This document shows, piece by piece, positions 1-12,800 of a stretch of DNA of 64,000 nucleotides. Numbering within the stretch: the first letter of the stretch is position 1; every line of letters begins with the position of its first letter. The position numbers were made by a program, and so were the translations under genes. The notes beneath the pieces are model-generated. The model was not told the origin of the DNA. It made no database searches and saw nothing but the letters and a program-made list of their open reading frames with translations. Source of the stretch: Lineus longissimus (taxonomy: Eukaryota > Nemertea > Pilidiophora > Heteronemertea > Lineidae); assembly GCF_910592395.1 (NCBI RefSeq), contig NC_088309.1, positions 17,548,599 through 17,612,598 on the forward strand, in the 5' to 3' direction.

Positions 1-1700
1 CGCAAGGTCACCAGGGGGAATCAGCGCAGCTTTGTCAATTTTCCAAATATACGTTAGCGAAAACACCAGGGAATGATAAATACTATGGAGAGTATATCAA
101 TAATGGATCAGCTCCCAGTGGCGGTAAGTACTTTTGACACGATGCCAAGGGGGAAGGAGCTCATAACAAGAGTGCTTTTGAGCAGTTGATTCACCCGTTA
201 CAACAGCTGACATCCTTGTAAAAGTACAGCTCTTCAGGTTCTAGTTTAAGAGAGGCCATCTAATTCAAGGTACTTTGTCCCTGGAATCAACCACCTCACC
301 CTGGTGACGGATATTAGATGTACTGGGTATGATGCAGAGTCAGCTAACACACTGCAGGCCTTCAGCGCCTGAAATCAAGGCATGACACGGCGTGTAAGCC
401 AAAAAGTAAGTAGATAAATGTCAGAGGGATTAAACAACATGATTTCACGTAACGACATTTTGACCACCACGTGATGTCACATGTGGACTAAAGAGACGAC
501 TAGTTGCCATTTTTTCTCATGGAAGAAGGCAGCATCAGTGTCCAGAAAGATGCAAACAATGAAACACCAGCAGGATATGAGTAATTTGTGCCAAATCAAT
601 CAAATTAATAAGTGTCTTTTGATAGAGAACTCAAACGGTATAAAGTGCAGCTATACATTAATTCATGAATTCTTACACAGCCAAACACGTACACGTACGT
701 GTTAGAGAACCAACTTCATTGCCAAAGACGTATGGGTACGTTTTGCCCTAAAAGTACATGTAGGTTTTGAAATTCTCGAGTTGCTGCCCAGTCATAGTAT
801 GGAGACGTTCCCGGATCTAAAGTATACGTCACCCTTCAAGTGTTACATGTTTCTTTCTGAAGCCCAGTACTCCACTGTCACCATTGTCTCAGTAATGGTG
901 AGATGCACTCCGATTATAATTCCTCAGATAAAGTAGCATTGTTTGGCAATGGCAGGCATTATCCCAGGGATCATCATCTTGACACTATATCCTGCGTGTA
1001 TATAATCCCACCATTCAGAATAACTCTTCTCATAGATGTTTTGACTTGTCACCCACTTCTAAACAAAGGTGCACTAAGTCACGCTTTTATTCTTGACACT
1101 TAAAGCCTTCAGTGATCCAGAGAATTACATTGCTCAATGTGTTGGCCTGCACCTTCCTTCACCTGTAACTGTTCGTTTTATGAAATTTGGTTGAATATTA
1201 GGCGAGATATCAAGAATATGTAAATCTGAACAACCATTTTTTAATCATTATGAATTGTATTGGCCGAAAAACCATTAATTTTTATTTACTTAATAACTTT
1301 ATCATTAATGATTTAAGGTTCAAACTTTATTTAAAGCTGAAAATGCTTTATTTCAAAGAGTGTAAAGAGGGCAGCCCAAGTCGGTACTGCCAGAGTGCCG
1401 TCAACGATGGAATAGCAAAAACCTACTTGACTGATATATTCAAACCACTCGAACACACCCAATGCATCCGTCATGAGTCCACAATTTTTAACATTGGAAC
1501 AGAGTAGAATAGGGTTATTCATTTTCAAACCAACAGCTTGCACCAATCACTGTAGGTGGATTCCAATCGGGTTGTTGAAAGAAGCTTGTTTAACCCATAT
1601 GTTCCCAAGTTATTTTACATATTACACTCATCACCAGCTGACCATAGGCATGAAAAAAAGAGGCAAGCTCCCTTAAGCCCCACAATATATATCGAAAAAA
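1..1700. other. Non-coding, nothing recognised
   Basis: Only short reading frames without family resemblance are present. No splice-bounded conserved exon was seen on either strand. A weak paralogy exists between about 1360-1500 and 2115-2260 (shared GAGGGCAGC and CTCAATGCATC-type blocks), suggesting an old interspersed repeat. Confidence 0.4.
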
Positions 1701-1802
1701 CAGGAGAACCTCTCTACTAAGGACACCCCTGGGACTGACAAGTGCTGTGCTTAATAGAGAGGTTGTCCTTAATAGCGGTGTCCACTAAGGGAGGTTCCAC
1801 TG
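1701..1802. mobile_element. Relic of pogo/Tigger-type MITE
   Basis: It begins CAGGAGAACCTCTCTACTAA and ends GGGAGGTTCCACTG, with imperfect inverted ends and the internal GGACACC/GGTGTCC motif shared with the better copy at 38064-38242. TA target duplications are not preserved. Confidence 0.65.
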
Positions 1803-4800
1803 GACATCCATGGTGTAGCTGACTAAACTGATGATAATATGCCAAGACGTATCTTTGATGTTCTCAAGACGAAATAATTCGTCGAGAGTGGCTGCAAATG
1901 TGCATATTGTCTCATCTACGACATAGCTCTTAATTTCAAATGCCTGTGACTTGAAGGCTTTTCTTCATTGCCTCTCATGAAAAGGATGTTGCTAGGTTGC
2001 ATTTTGACAGCTTAACGATTACGAAAACTACGAGTCTTCTTGTTCCATATTCTGTCGCTATTACGACAACAATGCATAGATCATTAGTTCCACACTAAGT
2101 GCCTCTTGGAGAAAAGAGGGCAGCACAATACAGTACTGCGAAGAGAACAGTGAAAACCTGACTGATTCACACCACCAAACAGTAATCCTACAGAGAGCGC
2201 AGACGTTTTGAAACCACCTGACAGTACTCAATGCATCAACATGCACATTTGGAGTAAATTGTCAAATTTTGGCTCATGTTTGAAAATGTTGCCTAATTTT
2301 AGAGGTCCATGTGAACAATGTGTCCTGCGGGGCTCTAAAATATCGAAAATTTACTGGAGTAGGAGCTTCCAAGCTTTCCGACCTGTGGCCTTTCACCGTC
2401 TCAGGTTAAGAAAGTTCACCAAACTAAATTTAAGAAATGCTAATCAAAAGGTGCGACACCATTTTTCTTTCGGTTGGTCAAGAAATGAAAACAAAACAAT
2501 TATGCTGCGTGTCTCATTTTCATCAAAGTTTTTATCGAATTTCTACAATAATCCTAAAGGCCTATGCCTATAATAAAAAAACCAACAACCTTTTTTCTAG
2601 AAAAGAAAACAAACAAGAGGGAAATAGAAGACCATGGCATTTTACATCCCTCTTTCATCACTGTATTCCACATTAAATCAATCAACAAAGGTTCTGATCT
2701 ACCTTACACGTCCATCGAGTGACATCGCAAGACATGAAAGAACAAATAACCCTGTCTAATTACTGTCTCCAACTGACACGTTCGTTAAGACCAGGTATGC
2801 AAATGCGCACTGCATGACAATCGTGAGGATCAATTAATGCTCGGCGCAGAGGGTCACTGGCTTCATGTTTCTACTTAGCGAGTATGCATATTTTAACGCA
2901 CCAGCTGTGAATGAACGCAAAGGCAGTAGTGGCTAGAATTTCAATCCATCACAGGGTGGAAAAGATCAAGCAGTTACTTTAGACTAGCACACTCCCACTT
3001 CAGATCAGGCAAACATTTGTTTTTAAAGAAGTTCTCGGATGACGATGACGGACGACAGACACTGCGGTATTGTATAGACTCCCCTATGGTGAGCCAAAAA
3101 GGAAAACTAAATTCAGCTCGACATGCACAGTCAGAGGCAGTTTTAGGGGGCAAGGGTACTGGTGCCCTCTTATTTCAGAGAAATCTTCATTGACAGGGAA
3201 TTCAAGTACTTAGCACCATGGTGCCACCTCTCTCTCTCTCTGAATCATGGATCCGCCAGCACAGGCATTCGAAAACATGGAGGGACGCAGTTGGGTAAAA
3301 AGATCCCCGCTCAGCAGCAATTATCATCAGAAAATGCACATCGTTTTTTCATCTCTTGGCAAATGATTCATTCATTAGTACACGTACAACCTTATCCAAT
3401 TGTTTCTCCTGCCACATATTGATCAATCAGGATTTGCCCCATCTTTAAATTACATTTGTTGATTGAATTTATCTTCACATGGTAGAATATGGGTTTGAAG
3501 GAAAACAATAGGCGAGGTCTTACCGACACCGGGTAAAATGACCTTGACCCACTTTAAAGTAGGTCAAATTGACCTGGTTAGACAAATTGCAACCAAATAT
3601 GTCCCGAGACACTGATCAGATCAAACCATGTGATGGGGGTGGGTCTGTTGGGACAAATGAAGTTTGTCTTATCATAAATGCACCAGCAATTTACTCTTGA
3701 AGTAGGCATGATGAGATGGGGTAGTTCAAGAACAACAAATTTTTGGTCTACACCATTATAATTATGGTACTCAAGCATGGTACCCCACCCTAGGATATGT
3801 TAGAGGAGAGTTTAATTACGCATGGTGTTGATTGAAAAGCGTGGAGAAGCAGAAGGTCAAATGCAATTTGTTTCCATGAGCTGCAAGATATTGACGACAT
3901 GCAACGGATTCTGCAGGGACTCCAGTGACATATAATACCTATTCAAAGCAGACATGAGGGAAGGCTTATAGCTATTGTAAAATATAGTAGTTGCATTTTT
4001 CACCTAGTTACTGCAGCAGATAATCCTTTCAAACAGCAAATCCTGCAGGGAATTAACCATAATCCACTTAGTGTCATGTATATCTGGTCTGAATCAGCAG
4101 TGTATTCTTACGGGGTCCTGCACATATAAGTCGTGATATTTCACAAAAAAAACCATGCATCAAAATCAAATAGCAAATGCTACTGCCCGTGCTACGAGAG
4201 TAATGAGGAGTAGCATCGTAATCTTCATCTTGAATGACACATCCGTTATTAAAGGGGTACGCCGTTCATGCTAACTCGTGGTCCAGGCAAACAGAAATGC
4301 ATTTGTACACAATGCCATAGTTCTGTTATTAGGCATACAAATTTGCTGAAACTTGGTATTCATAGTGTTTGTATATCTGTCTACACAACGGTAAGGCTGA
4401 AATTTATATTCAGTATGTATTTACGCAATAGGAAAGTTTCGAATTCAAGTACAAATTTCAAATTTTCAACAAACATTGTTGGCCTTTAAAGAATGCCGAG
4501 GATGAGATTAGAGATCGTGAGAACACCTAAAGCCTGTCAGCCTCGTTTGAGACTTGAACCGTGGTCATCTCCCTCAGCCAATGATCAGGTGGATATAATA
4601 GACACCCTTTGCCGTTCTACGTTCCTTGTTTACAATTTCTACAGTTTTCCATAATACGTTTTGCATAAATAGTTTATTGATTTCCTCCTTTTCATAACTT
4701 TTTACATTCAAAAAGATTTACTTGGTTTTCACATGCATTTTGAGAACTGAGTTCGAGTCTATCATGCACAGCAAGTTGCAATACTCTCATGTTTCTATAG

Positions 4801-5160
4801 CAAGTGTAGATTCTCTTATCTATCATATGTCTATCCTTGCTTGCCCTCTCCAGTACAATTGGATGAGCAATCCCTATCCTACACCACTGATATTACTTTT
4901 TCAACGTTTGAATGATATTTTTGATAGAGATGTTTCACTTGACTATGATAGCCTCCATACAACTTCAAAACAACTTAAAAGGTTCCTGAAGAAAAAAATT
5001 GAGAAAAAAATTTCTTTCCCCGTTCCCTTATTCCTCCCTTCTCTATTAACATCCTCATTAGAAAAAATGTTTCGTCAATTAAAAAAATTCTTCCTTAGAT
5101 TCATTGGCAAAGAAAAGTGTTGTAAAAGAAGAAACAACTGCATTAGGACCTCACACATTT
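1803..5160. other. Non-coding, nothing recognised
   Basis: No conserved exon, RNA gene or intact repeat was recognised. A CT run lies at about 3229-3241 and several A/T runs are present. Open frames are short and low in information. Confidence 0.35.
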
Positions 5161-5222
5161 GTCACATAACAGACACCTCTCTGTTAACGACAGCACTGGT
5201 CCTTAATAGAGAGGTGCCACTG
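5161..5222. mobile_element. Truncated pogo/Tigger MITE end
   Basis: The segment holds the same GACACCTCTCTGTTAA...CCTTAATAGAGAGGTGCCACTG ends as the MITEs at 1701 and 38064, but in a collapsed form. Confidence 0.5.
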
Positions 5223-5875
5223 CACATGTAGTCCAAACTTAATTTAGAAGAAATCCTAAACTGCATGACTAAATTCGACAGTATTCTCTGCAAGCTTAGG
5301 GCAAAGCTTCAGCGAACTTTGTTTACGAACTTGCAGAGGCGTAAAAACTTACTTTTCTGTACTTCGAAGCAATATTTTTACGCAGTTGTTGATTTCAGCA
5401 GTCTGTTCATCATGATATTGATGTCAATACTAGAATTGCAAATATACGATGCTCGGATGATGTTTTAACAACAAAAAAGAAACACTTTCTTGTTTGATTA
5501 TTCGAAGGCGTCAGCTCCCATCTCCCGCAAGGTTATTTAGACAAGGTGTTGGGATGCGCAGGCAAATACACTTTGGCAATTTTACCATGGAAACTAAATG
5601 ATACTGTATATCTTGTTCTGAACTCCTAAGGGAAGGAATACGCGATGTTGGTTTATCTACCCCTCTACATGTAAATACTCCAAGCCAACATCTATAAAAC
5701 TAAAAGACGACAGAGTATTTCGCGCTAGCTTCAGCAAATGCCATGCCTCTGCTGTGGGGCATGATTTTTATTTTGGATATACTAATGCGAACATCACAAA
5801 GCACTGATAGAAATTTGACAACAGCTGAGGAAGACTAGTCGGGAAGAATTGGTTGGTTGACTGTATGAGTAAGAG

Positions 5876-6700
5876 CCTTTTATCAGCACAAACTTGCACA
5901 AAAATGCCTCTTAACTGCCATTTTTGGTCCAATTTTGAAAGCAGGGCTCATACACCTACTAAGATATTTTTTTGAAGTATGTTTCAGGGCTATATGGGTA
6001 CGTTTTTGAATGAAGAATTCTCGAAAAGTCAGGGGTTTTTTACCGTAGAATGGGAAAATCCAAAGATATTATTTTGAAAATCTTGTTTCTTAAAATTTAA
6101 GGATATTCAAGGGTTTCTTAAGGAACAACATAGAATTCAAGGGTATTTAAGGGTATTCATGGAGCAACTTTTTTTCAAGGGTTTTCAAGGGGGCGTGGTA
6201 ACCCTGTGAAAGGTCCACGGAGAGTTCAGACGGAGATCATTCCATTCCAGCTATCAAAATTAGCATTTAGTCTGTTAAAGTTAAAGTCAGCTGAGCTATT
6301 GCCCGATCCGCGAACGGCTCATTTGGCCGGGGCTTATCCCGAATTCCGAAGCATTAAGCAACTAGGAGTATTACTCCCCTGGAGAGGATGCTGGTCTATT
6401 GCAGGTTAACTTCCCAGGCGAGTCTGGTACCCATTTACTCCTGGTGGAGAGAAGCATGTAGGGTTAAGTGTCTTGTGCAAGGACACAAAGATGAAACAGT
6501 GTTGATCCGTCTGAGTATCGAACCTACAACCTCCTGGTTATAAGCCCGGCGCTCTAACCACTCTGCCACTGATCCCCAATAAAATTAGCATTAAGTACAG
6601 GAAAAAGTCTTATTCCACCTTGAATTGGAAATTTGACATCCCTGTATCAAGGCAAACATTCAATAGAAGCAGGGACTCTGTGTGTCCTTGGTTCCAAAAA
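5876..6700. repeat. Interspersed repeat split by a SINE
   Basis: Pieces at 5876-5945, 6200-6270 and 6581-6660 match an uninterrupted copy at about 21940-22175 (shared TTTTTGGTCCAATTTTGAAA, CCAGCTATCAAA and GGAAATTTGACATC blocks). The 6271-6580 interval is a SINE. A run of CAAGGGT-like words fills 6100-6190. The repeat family is not identified. Confidence 0.7.
6271..6580 (-). mobile_element. tRNA-derived SINE with 15-bp target duplication
   Basis: Read on the minus strand it starts GGGGATCAGTGGCAGAGTGG, containing a pol III A box, then a B-box-like GGTTCGATACT and an anticodon loop like tRNA-Ile(UAU). A roughly 220-bp unrelated body and a tail of TTTAAC units follow. The target duplication is AAAATTAGCATTTAG at 6256-6270 and AAAATTAGCATTAAG at 6581-6595. 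The related repeat at 22.1 kb shows the unoccupied arrangement. Confidence 0.9.
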
Positions 6701-7477
6701 GAAACTGACATGACATAAAAAATATTTAGATTTACTTCAGAGCTCGCCAAAAACGCATGCAATCAAAACGCATGCAATCAAAATGCCTGAAAATGAACAG
6801 AAGAAGGTGATATCTTACCTGTGTTTTCTATGATGAAGTTATCAATTTAAAACTTGTTAAAGCTACACAACCCACCACCTACAGAGGAGAGAAAGCAAAC
6901 AATGAACAGAGAGCCCCAACTTCTTTGTACTTCGGTTTTTAATACTGTAAAGTAACAAATTTTTCTACTTCTACTAATTTTTGTCATTTGCAAACATTTT
7001 TGTGAAAACTAAATTTTCACAATTTTCATTTTTGTGAAATACAAAATCTCCTTTGGTTTTTCAGACCAAAAAATATCTTTTCACAATTTTTATCTTTGCA
7101 AATTGCAGTTGTGATAAAACTCCACGAGAATTTGGCAATTTACACTTTGAAGGTATTGAAGAAATGACAACACAAAAGTTAAGGATCGAGTGTGTCAAAA
7201 TTACCTTGAAGCTTATAAAAACGAAAAACGAAAAGTTTATACATTATGGTTAATCAAGACAACAAAACAAGAACTGGAGACAGTACAGTGCAGTACAGTA
7301 CAGTGTTCGTTATTTTTTTAGCTTCAAAATAATTTTGACATGCTCCCAAAATGGCACATGTACTCTTTATTCCACATTCACAAGTGTTTTATTTTGACCA
7401 AAGTGCCAAGAACAATGTTTGAATTCAGACATGTCAAAAATGAATAAAATATGAAATAAGACCAGGTTTACTATAAA

Positions 7478-7801
7478 AGTTTATTGTAAGCCGCTAAGTC
7501 ACATTTGACAATTTCTTCAAAGTAATCAAATAAATTTCAACACAAAGTGATTACCTTTTTTTATATGAAACCGAGTCAAAATTGAATATCCCTTCTCATT
7601 TGACAATTTCTTCAAAGTAATCAAATAAATTTCCACACAAAGTGATTACCTTTTTTTACATGAAACCGAGTCAAAATTGAATATCCCTTCTCATTTTTGA
7701 GATGTGTATTTGTCTTTGACAGAATTTAAGAACACAAGCTACAAATTTTGATCCCTTGTCATAAAGAAGCAGACGTCATGAGCAGTGACTATTTCGTTCT
7801 T
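7478..7801 (-). other. SMG5 3' untranslated region, probable
   Basis: The stretch below the stop codon has no coding similarity. It contains a direct duplication of about 97 bp (7502-7595 and 7598-7694) and, read on the minus strand, an AATAAA signal at about 7481-7486. The 3' end of the transcript is an inference. Confidence 0.4.
7502..7694. repeat. Two-copy tandem repeat (about 97 bp unit)
   Basis: Two near-identical copies, each beginning CATTTGACAATTTCTTC and ending ATATCCCTTCT, lie head to tail with few substitutions. The position is just below the SMG5 stop codon. Confidence 0.9.
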
Positions 7802-7842
7802 CTAGAAATTTGACAAATCGAACATGTCCAGACAAGCCCTGG
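7802..7842 (-). CDS. SMG5: SMG5 exon 24 (stop codon)
   Basis: The acceptor CAACCAG (AG at 7843-7844) keeps phase with exon 23 and yields ARACLDMFDLSNF then TAG (7802-7804). This resembles the vertebrate ending AHASVDIKNVLDF. The exon is short and the similarity modest. Using the next AG (CCAG) would give an unrelated tail, so this is the best but not the only option. Confidence 0.65.
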
Positions 7843-9814
7843 CTGGTTGAAGGAATCCACCACTGAATATCATATGCCATCCAAGTGTTAGAACCGAAAG
7901 AACTCAGTGTCATCCATACTTGGGTCCCGGTCAGGGTGAGACGGGTGAGACAGTCAAGAGAAGAGCCCACGTCGAGTTACCTAACATCTTCAACCTTTGT
8001 CCTTTTCGAGAGTATCCTTCCACTTTATGTAGAAATCCTTCACCATTTCGATACTTATGCCTGCAGAAAATAAAGACATTTTCTTTACAATGCCCTGAAG
8101 CAGTTTGGCAACAGAGATGTAGCAGAACTAGTACAAGATCGTGGGAGCTGGACAAAGACGGTGCACCACCTATACTATAGCTGGGACTAAAGTGAACAGT
8201 CAAGCAGCAAAGCAACTCCTATTATGAAGTTTGTCCTGGGTTCACCTTAGAAAATAACTTGAGCACAGCAGTTTACCGGGAAAGGCCTTGATCAGTCTTG
8301 GTGTCAATGATCAGGCTACACAGATCTTCTTCCAACCGATGTTGTCTCTTACCAACCCAAAGTGCTGGGAAGACAAATTAGCTCATAAGCTTTACTTCTT
8401 GTTCGTGTTTTCAACATCAGAAGAGTGACGGTTTCTACATGTGGCACTTTTTTGACTACGTTGTACCAAACAGCTTGTTTGAAAGCAGACACAGCAGCCC
8501 TAATCTTCAGGTTAAAGTAGGGGTTATCAAGAGGCTGGTTAACAACCTAAAGGTAAACGGACCCCCCCCTCCCGATACCTACCATCTTGTTTCATAGCAG
8601 CTACAGCACCCCTCATCCTTGGGGTCAAGTTAGGGTTATCGAGGGGTTGGTTAGTTAGGTAACTGACCATGTCCTTAGGGCTGTACTCGGACTGCTGGTG
8701 GGCAAAGTATTTACAACAGCTGATGGCCTGCAAGAAGTACCTGGAAGAGATTGCAATGCATTTTCATTAGTTCAGTCTGTCCATGGCACATGGTGGTGGT
8801 TGTGGAATAAGGCACAGGGTTTGAGGTAAAGTTAATATTTTTGTAATGAAGAACATGCATTCCGATTAATTACTCTCCTCAATGACTGTTTGAACAGTTT
8901 GACGCCTAATCCAAAGGAAAATTGTGCTCAGCATATTACCGTATAGATCAGAGAAGCCTCACAGTTTGGCCAAAGGTGGAGTCACTAGGCCAATAATATA
9001 GTGCCTAACTGCATTGTCACGTAAAAAACGCTCATCCCGCCTTGGAGGAGGAATACTCCCTGAAGAATAACTCCTCCAAGAGCAGAGGGAACTCTGAAGA
9101 AGAACCATAGGCCTAAAGGACATATGTGCAGCTTAATAACAAGATTGGAACATCACATCACACCACACCTTAAAAAGCTATGCCAATGTCGCGTTAATCG
9201 AACATGACTTCATTTGCCACAAGTTGCTTGGAGCGCTTCCAAGTTTATGCAAGTTACAGGCCCTTCATAACACTTCCCTGGTGAGTAGATGTAATTTTCT
9301 AACCCTAATCAGCCTGTAATTTCAATTAGATGCTGCCTGTGCCAGGATGCTTATGAGCATTCATCGACTTACCATGCTTCCCTGTCTTTTCTCTTCAGAT
9401 TCTTCTGAGGCGATGCAGACGACTTCTCATTACTCTTCTGAGCTCGAACATACCTGTGGAGATGAAAAAAGGTGTTTTACAAAGTTCATATGAAGTCACA
9501 AGAAGTTGTGATGCATGAATGGATGCAACGTATCAAACATTCGAGAGTCTGTCGGATGAGGCTTCCCCGTGGTTCCTTGTACCCGAGTGTCAATGAGTGA
9601 TATGAATAAAGACTACCGGTAGTTAATGCTTTCACTTGAGTTTTGTACATAGATGCCTGTGTACATGCATACAATGTTTTTAGTAAAAGCATTTACTTCT
9701 CTTTGTCTATATTACCAATGCCAGGGCAAGTAAAAGATCCACATAGGCAGACGGTAGCCAAGAGTGGCCTACATACTTACGGGAAAATTCTAAAAGGGTT
9801 ACAATGCCTGTATT

Positions 9815-9852
<38 letters not shown>

Positions 9853-12800
9853 AGCCCAGTTGCAGCAGGTCTTGGTGACACACTTGGCAAGGGGAGTTCA
9901 TACGGAGGGGATGCGCGCACACTGTGACATGGTCAGTGTGTGCTTTGAACACGGAAGCCAATGACCTAAGGCAAGTTTTTTCTCTAAAAAAATCTTGTCC
10001 CTTTATCAACACTCACTTGCACAAAAGAGTGCAACACAGCCATGACACTACATCAGACGTCACAAGCAATGCGACTCTGTTGCATGTTCTGGGGCCGCCC
10101 ACCATTGCTTCCTGCCAGTTATCTATACGCATATGAACTGGCTTGTGAAAAACTCATGAAAGTAATCTTTCCTTCATTAAGAATAGTTTCTTCAAGGACA
10201 AATTCAAACGTTTCTAAAATGCACAGTGAGTAGTAATGAAAATATTGAAAATAATGAGTTATTCTGTTATATAGTGCTTGTCCATCTTATCCTGTTTAAA
10301 GCTCTTTTTGGATACCATATTATTACCCCGGTCTCCACAGAAATCAATCAGCGGTCTTAAGGACCAACCAGAAGGCACTCACTTGAACATGATCAGTAGT
10401 AGAACGAAGCAGTGACGATCAGCTGGGAGTCCTGTGCTACCGCTGCCCCACCTTACCTATTTCCTTTCTTGAACTCCATCTCAAGCCATCGGATTGCCTC
10501 CCGGGCGTTACAGCTGTCCTTCTTCAGTAAGTCAAGGTTATCTATCACTGGAATCGACAACAAACCATCTCATTTGATTAAGCATGGTCTCAGTTTTATT
10601 GTACATGAGGGTCTCAATTTTATAGTCAGGGCTCAAGAGGCCAACTGTGGTTATTACCATGACAGCATTTCACACTTTACATTTCACATTTCATCATCTT
10701 CATTTGAACATTCCCAGAACATCCTGGCCAAATCACTGAAAAGACCTTTCAGAAAGTCTGTGACAGTCCTCCTGCTAAACACTGCTAACGGTAAACCAAT
10801 GGGGTCTCACCTGCGGAAGCCAATTGGGCCTTACCTGCCAAAGGTAAACCAATGGGGTCTGGTCTTACCTGCCAAAGGAATAATGATAATAAACCTGGCA
10901 CTGTTAGCCATATGCTTGATACAATCTAGACCATCGGTAAGAGCAGAAGCATCTGGGATAAGATAGGGTGGCAGGTTAGGGTTACTTTCCAGTTTCAGGG
11001 AGCCTTCCAACTGGTTCACCTCGGCCTGAAAAATATGGATAAAGTCATTGAATGAGTGGAGCCAGCCTCCTCGTGCAGCTGTCCCTGCTTTAATTTGCTG
11101 CCATTGCCCCTGAATGGCCCAGGCCAGGTCATTTAATTTTAATACAAATTTTAGGCCCTCCAGTCACCCGAAAACGACATACATTTTTGTAATTTTATCC
11201 GCAAAGTGAGTGTGAATCTGTAATCGTGGCCATTTTCAGTTTGATTACACTACGCAATCGCAATGTGTACTGTACAGTGACGTCACAATATGGAAGTTGT
11301 TACTGGCAGAGAGAATACTGCTTGAAAATATTGTCTGCTTTAGAGAATGGAGGCAAGTCTGCACAAAGATATATTGTAAGTATGCGACAAATAGTATATG
11401 AGTAAAATGAGCCAGAAGCCTCAGAGCCAATGCCAACTTATACTCATAGACATCAGGAACAAGGACACAACTTTGAGTGGAACACTACATCTTTGGGACC
11501 ACTTTCTTTATTTTTACTGATAGTCAGGATAGTGATACGGAGCATCATATGTCCGGCTTCTCACCTGCAGCCTGAGATGGGCCATATCTCGCATCAACTG
11601 GTTTCTCCTTGCTTCAGTGTCAGCCTGGAATGACAGAAAATAACAACGAATGTATTTAGAGGATCAAACACAACAGACAATGTATCGAGGCATGGCAAAT
11701 ACTTAAAGGGGGACTATAGGCAGGAGTAGAGGGGCTAATTTGGCCATCTTCAAGTGACTAGTATACAAAATAAGGGCCCTTGGTCATGTCAGACTCGGCA
11801 CTAAATATATTCCTCATACAAGCGTGAATCATTTCGACCTACTGTGAGATGTGAGAGACCCCTATTGGCGACTTTGTTTAACTTTATCTTGCCTGCCTAG
11901 CTGCTGCCTATATATTGTCCCTTTAAGGGATGTTATTACATTTCTTTTGTTTATGCTGAACAATGAACGTCTTACAATGGGACCAAAAACATTTAGACAA
12001 TTCAAGTTTATAGCCAGATAAATCAACTGAACTTTGAAAGAATCAATCAACTACAGATAGACACGAGAGCCTACGAAGATTTATGGCATACGACCTATCA
12101 CTGAGATCAAACACCCAACAAAAACTTGTAGAAAATCTTGGCCAAGAACCTGACCGTTCCAAATGAAAAGATATGGACTAAAGTTTGATCCTTGGCTGAC
12201 ACTTTAGTGAAGGTCTTGAAAGTCGGACAATTACAAGTTACAATATGGTTGTGCAGATGAGAGAATGGTCATAAATCAACAATAGAACAGGAGAATCATT
12301 CTGTCCAATCATATATCCACTCTATCCTAAGTTTAGCTGATTGACAGTAAATCTCATGAGTGGAACAAAAACTCGATGTATACAAAATTACAACAATCGA
12401 AGATGAACTCAATTTCTCTTGAAGGAATATCTCATAATTATTTGTATAGTCTATAAAAGCAAGTCAGCACGTATGATGTTCAAAGGACTCATGAAAAGAC
12501 TACTTCCATCATGTCCATTCGATCAGAAATAATTGAAATCAGATTTCTTGGATAAACTTTTAGGTCATGGACTATAGATCACGAATTATGGACATTTTCT
12601 CCTTCAGTGCCACTGAAAGGGTCGAGAAGAGTGTTAACTTGTTTTGACAAAACTATTCCACATTTCTTTAACTAGCTGCAATAAACATCAAATGCCTTCT
12701 GGCCGCTTAGATTTCTCACAGTTTTCCAGTCAAGTTGTCCCCATTCCCTCGGCATAAATAGCCGAAAACATTCCGAAGACAGCGCCATTGGGAGCTATTT

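Noticed and set aside
9643-10012. Frames with poly-Asp (plus) and poly-His (minus)
   Set aside because: Both are produced by a GAT microsatellite in an intron.
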